Part shown: in pieces, positions 55,393 through 64,000 of the stretch
How the letters are laid out: every line of letters begins with the position of its first letter
How positions within the stretch are numbered: position 1 is the stretch's first letter
From: Acanthosepion lycidas
Taxonomy: Eukaryota; Mollusca; Cephalopoda; Sepiida; Sepiidae
DNA: 64,000 bases
Direction: 5' to 3'
Assembly (NCBI GenBank): GCA_963932145.1
Contig: OZ010581.1
Location: forward strand, 86,029,120 to 86,093,119
Notes under the pieces: model-generated
Databases searched by the model: none
What the model was told of the DNA's origin: nothing
The model's input: the letters and a program-made list of their open reading frames with translations, nothing else
Position numbers and translations under genes: made by a program

Positions 55393-56045
55393 ATGGGCGC
55401 AAACACCGGCGAATCTATGGAAGCCGCAATAACTGTGAATTATACAATCCGACAAATGTGCAACTCTGGTTTTCACAATGAAACGCAATTCTTAACGCAA
55501 AGAAAATCACATAGCAAAGCTCACAATATGCCTACATTGTCGAAAAACTCGCGGCGGATATAGCGACTGAGGTAGTCAACTCCTTGACAAGATGCCAGAA
55601 GAAAAACCTTACGACTCGTTGAAAAATGCAATCATTAGGCATGTTGAAAAATCGGATGAGAAAACACAATCTACTCAAAAATTTGAATCTTGGCCACATG
55701 AAATTTTCACAGCTTCTGAGGAAAATGCGATCGTTATAAAGGAAACAATACAATGTCCGAAGCAGTGCTAAAATGGACGGACAAACTACAAACGCACAAA
55801 ACACAGATACTCGAATCTCTCCCCGATGATTTATAGCTAGTGTAAGTATCCGAAATAGCCGACAAAATACATGACAACAACAAAGACAAAATTGTATACG
55901 CCCCTTATACCAACAACTACAGCAACACCAACAGACAGGTCAGAAGAGTTGTCTCAGATACATCAAAATATAAACAACTTCACCATACAAGTACAGTTTG
56001 GTACGAAGGCAAAAATTTCAGCCTTCTCGCCCAGAGGCACTTGAA
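55393..56045 (+). pseudogene. Decayed gypsy gag (G3), CsRn1-like
   Basis: Opens MGANTGESMEAA. Segments of G1-type capsid are visible in changing frames: VEKLAADIATEVVDSLDKMP, EKPYDSLKNAIIRH, ADKIHDNNKDK and WYEGKNFSLLAQRHLN. The last corresponds to the CWYH..FG..A..C finger with key Cys lost. Multiple stops. It is more decayed than G1. Confidence 0.65.
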
Positions 56046-56351
56046 TTGACTTTGCTTCCTAAGTACGAGAATGATTTCACATACTTTAGGTTGTTGTTGC
56101 TACTTGGGGTAATAGACAAATTTGTATATCTTGGTAGCACCCTCAACTGCCACTGCTCCCTTGATTATAAGATAGTGTTACGGATTAAGAAGGACTCTGA
56201 TGCATTTGCAGCACTCAAGTTCCGTGTCTTAAGTCAGAAGAGCATAAAAAAGCAGACAAAAATTAAAATATATAATGCCTGCGTTATGCCATCTCTGCTA
56301 TATTCATATGAGACATGGGTAGTCTATTGCAGACATCTGAAGATACTAGAA
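56046..56351 (+). pseudogene. RTE-like LINE RT fragment (C-terminal)
   Basis: Reads KFVYLGSTLNCHCSLDYKI, then RIKKDSDAFAALK, IKIYNACVMPSLLYSYETW and YCRHLKILE. This block is characteristic of RTE/BovB-type and related LINE RTs after the catalytic core. It is interrupted by the hAT end at 56,352. Confidence 0.75.
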
Positions 56352-56974
56352 CAGGGATGGGCAAACTTTTTAGTACAAGGGCCGCATTCTAAAAATGTAT
56401 AGTTTTACTGGGCCGCATATGGCATAGTATATATAAACCAAAATAATTGATATTTAAAATTGGCAAAATAAAGGGCTTTTAAAGGAAAAATATAGTTTTA
56501 ATAAATAACATTTTAAAGTACCATGTAAGTAGAAATACTTATTTATTTGAAAGATAAAGTAACTGTTTGAAGAAATAAGAAAGAATTTTTATTACTATTA
56601 TAAAATAGAAACTATCAAAGAAGCATAGTTATTTATTTTATAACATCACAACTGACCATCAGAAGGATAAAAATACTAATGGGAATGATGCACTTGACTG
56701 CAATCATCTACCAGTTTATCAAAATCAAGTGTCATATTGCTTGTGCTTATCCTCAACACTGACTGAAGATTAGGGTCTGTTAGAAGTGATCTGTCCTTTG
56801 ACTTGTTGATTTTCATTATGGAGAAAGTCTGCTCACACATGTAAGTTGATGCAAATAAAACAAACATTTTTTTTGAGAAATTTTTCATGTTTCTGATCTT
56901 TTCATGATGCAGGGATGCATAGAACTCAATTAACGATTTATTTTCAAACAGCTTCTTTAGAGAGTTGTCGGCTT
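56352..56974 (-). mobile_element. hAT DNA transposon, 3' part
   Basis: Begins CAGGGATGGGCAAACTTTTT with GGGCCGCA repeats, typical of hAT termini. The other end is not seen because an LTR element interrupts at 56,975. Inserted into the RTE-like fragment. Confidence 0.75.
56676..56974 (-). pseudogene. hAT transposase, C-terminal dimerisation domain
   Basis: Minus strand reads LKKLFENKSLIEFYASL, then FASTYMCEQTFSIMKINKSK and RSLLTDPNLQSVLRISTSN, the C-terminal hAT dimerisation region of the ZBED5/GTF2IRD2-like group. Open for about 100 codons to a stop at 56,676. The catalytic part is missing from the window. Confidence 0.8.
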
Positions 56975-58174
56975 TGTGACGTTCTCCTTCTGGGTTTTAT
57001 TTTGATTTCAAAACGTGATGCCTTTAGAGAAATATGTCCCAGCCGGTAAGAGGGGAAATTACCTGGAGCGACGCGCCAATCGCTTATTTCGTACTGTCTC
57101 CTCACTGCAGATGAATCTTCCAGGGTGGGATATGAGGCTACCCCGCTTTCCATCTACTCGAAATAAACGATTATGGGCTTGGACCTGTGAAAAAATCTGT
57201 ATGTGAACGAATCGGTTTTTTTTTTTTACCCTCTGTAAAAGAACAAACGAAACAATTCTTTTTCCTTTTTCTTTCCTTTTTTATTTCAACAATAACAAAT
57301 AAAAAGAAGAAGAGACAACGGACATTTATGGAAAACCGATCTTTTGTGTAACTCAGTCAGGTTGCATTCGTGTTCATATCGTAAGGGACAAGAAAATGTC
57401 AATTAATCACTTTCCTGCTTGCTGGCACTTTATCCCTCGCTTTTTTTTTTTCTCTCTCTTTTTTTTTTTTTTTTTTTTTATTATAAACTCTTTTGCCTTC
57501 AATGCAAGGGGAATAACTTTTTTTCTTTTTCTCTTTTTTTTTTACAAATGATGACGAAAAGGCAACGGCCCCTTCACGTTTTCGTTAGGGCTCTGATAGT
57601 CCTCGGAGCATGAAGATGTTCATGCAAATTTCATGGTGGCTCTCTGAATAATATTATTTAAACTTACAAATCTTTCCCACGGATAGAGGAACATATGGCT
57701 CGCAAATACAATCCAAATATTTTTAACTTACAGAAATGAAAAGAAAGACCAACCTCATTGTTGTGCGATTTCTTTTTCTCCTTCCTTTTGTTTCTTCTTT
57801 TTACCTTTATCTCTTCAATTGAGACACAAATTTTTCCTCGCTATCAACATCAATTCCTCTTCTTTTGATGTTCTGCACGGATTTTTCTTAAGGCTGCGCT
57901 TTCTTCAATTCACGTTAGAAGAATATAACGGAGTTGCCCATAAGTCTTTTCCAAGTGTCAGAGCTTGACAGAGTCCCCTTCCTCTCTATACTCTGGAACT
58001 TGGGTCGTCACCTTTGGTGTACTTTCATCCAATTCCTGCGCCAAAATTTCCCTCTGTTCTATTTTTAACTTGCCCGTGCCACTGTTTCTAGGCACCTTCG
58101 TCATCATCATCATTGTCTCTGCTACGGTCATGTATAATTCCAATTTCACTTACTGACGACCTAAAATCGTCACA
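56975..58174 (-). repeat. G4 3' LTR
   Basis: 1,200 bp, TGTGACGTTC to AATCGTCACA as printed, so the ends are TGTGACG/CGTCACA inverted repeats. It contains long T-runs near 57,430-57,540. No gene inside. Confidence 0.88.
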
Positions 58175-58185
58175 CTCTCACCCAT
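58175..58185 (-). promoter_or_regulatory. G4 polypurine tract
   Basis: Sense ATGGGTGAGAG immediately before the 3' LTR start TGTGACG. Confidence 0.55.
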
Positions 58186-58214
58186 AACAAAAAAGAAAAA
58201 TTCTTCATTTTTCT

Positions 58215-59680
58215 TTATAAATCCAGCCCCTGGATTGAGCCTGAACCCTCACTTTCCTGGGTGTCTACTTCTAACTGAACACACTGAGAGGTTTTTGATT
58301 TCTCATTTTCCATCTCCCGGCATCTGGATAAGATATCCGCCACATAATTCTCCTTTCCCTTTATAATTGATCTTTAGGTTCTTGTAGGATGAGGTACCAG
58401 TTTTGTAACCGTCTGTTTTTGTTCCTCATCCTGTTTAGGAAAAGTATCGGGTTATGATCGGTGTATATTTGAGTAGGAGCTTTCCCTGCAGTTACATATA
58501 TTTCAAAGTTTACCATTGCTAAACACTAGTGCTAAGGTTTCCTTTTCAATTGTTGAATAGGCTTTTTGGTGCTTGTTCAGCTTCTTAGAAAAGTAGCTGA
58601 CGGGTCTCAAATGTCCATTCCGGTCGTTTTGAGATAACACCGCCCCAACTCCATTTTCGCTGGCGTCTGTATGCAGGCTGAATGGTTTCTCGAAATCCGG
58701 TGCTATAAGCACAGGCTCGCTACTCAACATTCGTTTTATAGATTCAAACGACTTTTGGCACTCCGGTGTCCACTGAAATCTAGCTCCCTTTTTCAAGAGG
58801 TTTGTCAACGGGGTTGCTATGTTAGCGAAATTTCGGCAGAATCTTCTATAATAACCTGCCATACCCAAGAATCTTCTGACCCCCTTTATGTTCTTAGGCT
58901 TCTTTGGGTATTCCTTGATACTTTTTACTTTTATCTCGCTCGGACTTATACGCCCATAACCAACGATGTGTCCCAAGTACTGTACCCTCGCCTTTCCAAA
59001 GTCACTCTTTTCCAAGTTGACTGTTAAGTTGGCTTCCTCCAACCGATTAAATATTTGTTCTATACTTTGGAGGTGTTCCTCCCATGTGTCGTTATATAAT
59101 ATCATCTATGTAAACGCCTACATTTTGGATGCCTGCTAAAAAACACTTGTTCATCAATCGCATAAAAGTCGCTTGCGAGTTCTTCATGCCGAATGGCATG
59201 ACGTTACTGAAACGTCCCGTTCGCCACTACAAATGCTGATTTGAGTTTTGCTTGGTCCGTCAGGGGTACGGACCAATATCCCTTCAATAGATCGCATTTT
59301 GTTATGTATTTTGCTTTCCCGATTTGGTCGATGCAATCCTCCATTCGCGGGATCGGATAGGAATCATCCTTGGTGATGTCGTTTAACTTCCTATAGTCCG
59401 TGCAAAATCGAACGGATCCGTCTGGTTTATCCACCAGTACACAAGGAGATGCCCATGCACTCTGGCTGGGTTCGATTATACCGTTTTTCAGCATATAGTC
59501 GATTTCTCTATTTATGATTTCCCTTTTCTTGGGGTTTACCCTAACGGATGTTGTTTTATAGGTTTCTCTGTAGTCAATTCTACGTCATGATAAATCGCAT
59601 CCGTCTTCCTGGGGATATCTGAAAATATTTCAGGAAATCGCCGTATAATACTGGATAATTCTCCTTTGTTCTTTCTCCGA
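58215..59680 (-). pseudogene. G4 RT and RNase H
   Basis: RT begins around RRFPEIFSDIPRKTDAI, with ASPCVLVDKPDGSVRF, TDYRKLN, KCDLLKGYW, VMPFGMKNSQATF and the catalytic YIDD. Connection RFLGMAGYYRRF and RNase H LHTDASENGVGAVLSQ, STIEKETLAL and ENYVADILSR follow, with a stop at 58,215. Frameshifts lie near 59,530, 59,204, 59,105, 58,500 and 58,370. No integrase follows before the 3' LTR. Confidence 0.88.
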
Positions 59681-59859
59681 TAAGTGGCCTAATTTTTTTT
59701 CCAAGTTTGCCAATATTTCGGAGTTACACAGTTTTACTGGGATGTCTTTGATCAATATGCTATCGTCAATCAATTTATATCCTCGTTTGCGATCGCTTTT
59801 ACTTGCCCCACAGGCAGTCCATCTTTATCAGTACGCTCCGCATATTTCTTTATCCTGTT

Positions 59860-60935
59860 TACGTGGCATAACTGTGTTTTATTTCGCCGGTTTGGCGTTT
59901 TCACCTTATAATTAAGGTTGTCAATCTTTTCCGTGATATAACATAGGGGCCTCTGAACTTCGCGTCAAACGGAGATTTCGTTTTCGGCGAAAGAACCATA
60001 ACCCTGTCCCCTATATTGAGTTGTCTCTCCTTAGATCGCTTATCGAAATTCTGTTTCATTGTTTTCTGGGATTTATTTAAATATTCGCTCGCTATCTTCT
60101 TAGTCTTTTCCAGACTTTTTCGCAAATTCTCAACATAACCGGATATTTTCTCGGTTGTTTTCTCGGAGTCATCCCATTTCTCCTTCGCCATCTTGAGTGG
60201 GTTTCTCATTTCTCGCCCATATACCAATTCAAAAGGGGTATATACCCCAGTGATTCCTGAATTGTTGAATATTGCAAAAAGGGCGAAAGGTAATTCTTTA
60301 TCCCAATCGATTTGTCTTTCTGTGCAATGGGCTCTTATCATACTCTTTTAGCGTAGCGTGGAAACGCTCTAGCGCGCCTTGGGATTGAGGATGGTAAGGG
60401 CTTGAGGTCACGTGTCTCACTCCCAACTGTCCGGTGACTCTTTTGAACAGGTTTGAGGTGAAGTTTGTTCCTCTGTCCGTTTGAATGACCTCAGGGATTC
60501 CCATTTTCGAAAAATAATTCATCAGTGCTTCCACTACTTTTTTCGTGGATATGTTCCGCAACGGTACGGCTTCGGGGAATCTAGCGCTGGCGCACATTAT
60601 CGTCAACAGATACTTGTATCCGGACTTTGTCTTAGGTAGGGGAGGGGACCCATGCAATCGATCATCACTCTTTCGAAAGGCTTCCCAGTTATTGTTATTG
60701 GCTTAAGCGGTGCCGGGGTTATTCCTGGCTTAGGCTTTCCTGCCCTCTGACACGTGTCGCACGAGTTGCAGAACCTCTTCACGCTGGCTCTTATACCGGG
60801 CCAGTAGAAGTATCGTGTTAGTTTTTCGTGGGTTTTTTTTGTTCATGCCCAGATGTCCGGCTAAATGAAATCTCATGAGCCAATCTCAACATGTCCTCTC
60901 GGTATTCCTTCGGCATGATTAGCTGGCGATATTGC
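59860..60935 (-). pseudogene. G4 integrase (upstream of RT)
   Basis: HHCC domain around AHEISFSRTSGHL and the CNSCDTC pair, then core motifs MDCMGPLPKTKSGY-like, QTDRGTNF and SPYHPQSQGALERFH, then a C-terminal part with NIGDRVMVLSPKTKSPFDAKFRGPY cut into segments. Two main open pieces (60,657-60,298 and 60,341-59,901) joined by a frameshift near 60,340. Its position between gag-PR and RT is the Gmr1 signature. Confidence 0.88.
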
Positions 60936-60962
60936 TCTCCCCTTTCCCCTCCTTGCCTCGCG

Positions 60963-62639
60963 TTATTGTAATTCCTCATCAATATTCCATCTTCCATGTA
61001 ATACCGTTGAGCGTGTTTTTCGTCCGTTGGTTTTACCCACTTGCTTATACAGTTCTTTCAGACTGTCATCGCGCCTCTGAGCGTTCTTTAGCGCTTGGCG
61101 CGACTTATTTAGTAGCGGAATCTTTTCTTCGCCCATGGTCTGCTTCTTACTCCTCAGGTTGTAACTGTGCACCGCTTTGCTCGTTTCTTCTTCACGGTTT
61201 CCTTCATCCATCTGATTTAATTCGATTTTTGCTTCGTTTCCCAGAAGGATGTCTATTTCTCTCATGGGGTGTGTCTTCACTACTCCGACTATCATCTTCT
61301 TTTTTACTCTTCCTGTTATCAACTTTATTTTTTTCAGGGGTACTTTCATCGCCTTTCCCCCTATGCCTTTAATGTGGAGCCTATCGTTCGACTGTAGGTT
61401 ACTTTCTTTTCCAGAATGAAGGACTGGGCAGCCCCGGTGTCCCTCAAAAATCAAAATGATCACAGGTGTGCTATTTCCTTCTTCGTCTATGATCTTCCCT
61501 TTTCTCACATAGGGTTGATATATCTCGCTTTCCTGAGACGATGACACGCCTCCATGTGGTTTAGCTTCTCCTGTTGTCTTCGTTTCTGGACCGTGTCCTA
61601 GTCTGCACTTTATAGCTATATGTCCCACTTGGCCGCATTTATAACACGTGACTGGGTTTATTTTCTTCGTCGGTGTTGTTCGGCCGCTTGTCCAACTGTC
61701 CCTTTTCATAGTTGGTTCCGCTGGCCTGTTTACTCGACTAGTTATGTTGGGTTTATTCCTTCCCCTTTTCCGTGTTATCGTATATTCGTCCGCTATGACT
61801 GCTAATTCACTGCCTGTGTCTATCTTCCTCTCGTTCAAGTATATCCTCATCTCTTCAGGCAGCCCGTTTAATATTTCCTCCAGTAATACCAGTTGTTTTA
61901 TTTTTTCTGCATCGTTTTCCACCCTTTTAGCATCGAACCACTTGTTCATTAGTCTTTCCTTTTCTGCGATGAATTCTTTGAACGACTGATTCTCGTTCTT
62001 TCTATATGCTCTGAACTTCTGCCTATAAGCTTCTGGCACGAGCTCGAAGCTCTGTAGTATGGTTCCTTTGACTATATCGTAGTTCATACATTCTTCCGAT
62101 GAAAGTGTGGTAAACGCTTTCTGCGCCTTTCCAACGAGTGCTGTTTGTAAAAAAAGCAAGGCCCATTTTTCCTTCGGCCAACCCAGGTTAACTGCTGTAT
62201 TTTCAAAGTGATGGAAATATTCATCCACGTTCGATTCTATGAACTTGGGTACCATTTTAACTTGCTTCAGCTTAGTCAAGTCGAAATCGCTATGGCCTGG
62301 TTGTCTTGCCATCTCCGCCAGTCTGATTTCCCTCAAACGCACTTCTTGTTCTAGTTTGGCTTTTTCCAACTCTAATCGCGTTTGTATTTTGTATCTTTCC
62401 AACTCTATTTGTTCCGCAGACAGCTTGGTTGGTTCTCCAGGTATTCTTTCTAACATCTCCGGTTCGAATATCTGTTCGTCTATCATATGTTCGACTATTA
62501 TTCGAACTATCTTTTCTTTTCTCATCGTCTTTTTGGTCTCTAACTCTAATTTTTCTCCTACTTCTAACAGAATGCTCTTCCTCATCACCTCCAATTTTTC
62601 CAGTGACGGTTCCTTCAAAAAATCTTCCATTTCGTCCAT
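60963..62639 (-). pseudogene. G4 gag and protease region (SCAN-like capsid, CCHC)
   Basis: 558-codon open frame starting MDEMEDFLKEPSL. A helical N-terminal region (about 60-115) is Glu/Lys/Leu-rich, probably coiled coil. About 195-285 (YRQKFRAYRKNENQSFKEF, then LLEEILNGLPEEMRIYLNE) matches the layout of a SCAN domain. CCHC knuckle CYKCGQVGHIAIKC. Protease follows; its RDTGAAQSF active site is visible only in another frame (DTG at 61,433-61,441), so two compensating shifts spoil it. The end of the frame enters the pre-integrase linker. Confidence 0.85.
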
Positions 62640-62996
62640 CTTGATTCGTTTGTGTTTAGGTTAATTAATCCGAATAATCGTTCCGATGATTCTTTCTTGA
62701 AAATTTGCTGCTGAGCCCCCACTATGGTTTTTCGCAAGCAAGTCTCGCTGTCTATGCTTTTTGAACAAATGAAATTTTCCAAATTCCCGAATTTCGATGA
62801 CCGTATCGTTTTTCTTTTCCAAGAAAAAATTTTTGTGTTCTTCCGATGATTAGTTGTGTAGTTCTTCTTTCTTCCGAGGTTTTCGGTTTATCACACACAC
62901 AAAAAAAAATCCCGCAGATGAGTTCACACTTGGTCGTATTGCATATCTATCCATATATGTATGTTTTTATTTTTAAGTTCCCGGACGAGAGCCCCA
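62640..62996 (-). promoter_or_regulatory. G4 leader with primer binding site
   Basis: Untranslated leader between 5' LTR and gag. Sense TGGGGCTCTCGTCCGGGAAC at 62,977-62,996 abuts the LTR and resembles a tRNA-Pro PBS with small differences. Confidence 0.6.
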
Positions 62997-63303
62997 TGTG
63001 ACGTTCTCCTTCTGGGTTTTATTTTGATTTCAAAACGTGATGCCTTAGAGAAATATGTCCCAGCCGGTAAGAGGGGAAATTACCTGGAGCGACGCGCCAA
63101 TCGCTTATTTCGTACTGTCTCCTCACTGCAGATGAATCTTCCAGGGTGGGATATGAGGCTACCGGGTACCCTGCTTTCCATCTACTCGAAATAAACGATT
63201 ATGGGCTTGGACCTGTGAAAAATCTGTATGTGAACGAATCGTTTTTTTTTTTTTTTTTACCCTCTGTAAAAGAACAAACGAAACAATTCTTTTTCCTTTT
63301 TCT

Positions 63304-63420
63304 TTCCTTTTTTATTTCAACAATAACAAATAAAAAGAAGAAGAGACAACGGACATTTATGCCATAAATGTCCGTTGTCTCTTCTTCTTTTTATTTGTTA
63401 TTGTTGAAATAAAAAAGGAA
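63304..63420. repeat. Perfect 58-bp inverted repeat, 1-nt spacer
   Basis: 63,304-63,361 (LTR) and 63,363-63,420 (start of insert) are exact reverse complements with one C between them. Confidence 0.95.
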
Positions 63421-63887
63421 GCTGTCATCACTTGTCAATCAACACATGGATCAAGTATCGGATCAAAATTACGGTACCAATCGTTAATAATTCGTTGTAT
63501 ATTTCTTTTTTATGCTATAATTAAGTAATATTTTTTTAAAATCAGATTAATTTAACATTAAATTTTCTAATTTTACTAAAATGACGTGTCAGAAATTTTT
63601 TTAAATATTTTTAAAATCGATAAATTTGTGTTTGTTTACAAATTTCTTAAAATTAAGAAAATGGCGGGTTTTTTGAAAATTTAAAAATTTAAAATTAAAT
63701 TTGACATTCCAATGTATATAGTTTCTATCTGAAATATACCAGAATTGTTTACTTAATGGAAATAATAAATTTAATGATTCAACTTTCAAGTAAAACTAAA
63801 ATGAAATATTCAAGCATATTTTTTCATTTTAAAAAATGCATTTTAAACTTAGATATCGATAATTTATGCCGAAAAAGTGGAGGTACC
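63362..63887. mobile_element. 526-bp insert in G4 5' LTR, flanked by TATG
   Basis: Absent from the 3' LTR. TATG at 63,358-63,361 and 63,888-63,891 flank it. First 59 bases invert the adjacent LTR; the remaining ~467 bp are AT-rich, non-coding and of unknown origin. Confidence 0.75.
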
Positions 63888-64000
63888 TATGGAAAACCGA
63901 TCTTTTGTGTAACTCAGTCGGGTTGCATTCGTGTTCATATCGTAAGGGACAAGAAAATGTCAATTAATCACTTTCCTGTTTGCTGGCACTTTATCCCTCG

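Larger units (their letters stand above)
56975..64000 (-). mobile_element. Gmr1-like Ty3/gypsy element G4 (gag-PR-IN-RT-RH order)
   Basis: 3' LTR at 56,975-58,174, 5' LTR from 62,997 running off the window. Minus-strand order is gag, protease, integrase, RT, RNase H. Ordinary gypsy elements have integrase last; this copia-like order defines the Gmr1 group. The capsid has a SCAN-like segment, which fits the reported Gmr1 origin of SCAN. Inserted in the hAT transposase. Confidence 0.85.
62997..64000 (-). repeat. G4 5' LTR, incomplete, carrying an insert
   Basis: Matches the 3' LTR from its TGTGACGTTC end. It is interrupted at 63,362-63,887 and runs off the window at a point equal to about 57,436 of the 3' LTR. 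Outside the insert the two LTRs differ by few changes. Confidence 0.88.

Overview
This window looks like AT-rich, repeat-dense chromosomal DNA of an invertebrate animal. I find no ordinary host gene, tRNA, rRNA, operon or CRISPR array. Everything recognisable is transposon-derived: several non-LTR retrotransposon (LINE) families, at least four Ty3/gypsy LTR elements plus solo LTRs, a hAT transposon and a small TTAA-flanked element. The mix (a Tx1/L1-like two-ORF LINE, CsRn1-like and Gmr1-like gypsy elements, an RTE-like RT fragment) points to a metazoan. The species cannot be read from the sequence.

Left half (1-38,246), a three-layer nest. An old Jockey/CR1-like LINE on the minus strand is cut in two: endonuclease tail and start of RT at 36,993-38,246, rest of the RT at 1-308. 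A short element flanked by duplicated TTAA (313-354 and 36,774-36,988) interrupts it. Inside that element sits a 36.4-kb head-to-tail array of six copies of one Tx1-like LINE, all on the minus strand. Units: U1 355-7267, U2 7268-14,743, U3 14,744-22,276, U4 22,277-29,778, U5 29,779-33,266, U6 33,267-36,757. A 16-bp sequence, TTCTGGTTTCTTGTCA, stands at every junction and at both outer edges, as a repeated target-site duplication would. U1-U4 carry ORF1 (CCHC zinc-knuckle RNA-binding protein) and ORF2 (APE endonuclease, RT, C-terminal zinc finger) separated by 8-12 nt. U5 and U6 lack the 5' half and share one truncation point. No unit has both ORFs intact. ORF1 is open in U3 and U4. A uninterrupted RT is found only in U5 and U6, without endonuclease. 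One ~1-kb patch of U3 shows clustered A-to-G change on the element's sense strand.

Middle (38,247-52,392). A degenerate ~55-60-bp minisatellite and two copies of a ~180-bp AT-rich repeat are followed by a decayed plus-strand gypsy pol, a LINE 3'-end fragment and a solo LTR (TSD AGGC). Then comes a minus-strand CsRn1-like gypsy element (41,330-52,392). Four later insertions interrupt it, each with an exact target duplication: solo LTRs at 41,391-42,240 (ACTT), 44,718-46,210 (CATC) and 46,518-47,694 (AGAC), and an internally deleted gypsy element at 49,503-51,205 (GGTAG).

Right part (52,393-64,000). About 2 kb of AT-rich DNA with strong hairpins leads into a decayed plus-strand gypsy gag. An RTE-like RT fragment follows, cut by a hAT transposon, which is itself cut by a minus-strand Gmr1-like gypsy element (56,975 to beyond the window). 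That element has the order gag-PR-integrase-RT-RNaseH and a SCAN-like capsid. Its 5' LTR carries a 526-bp insert that starts with a perfect inverted copy of 58 bp of adjacent LTR.
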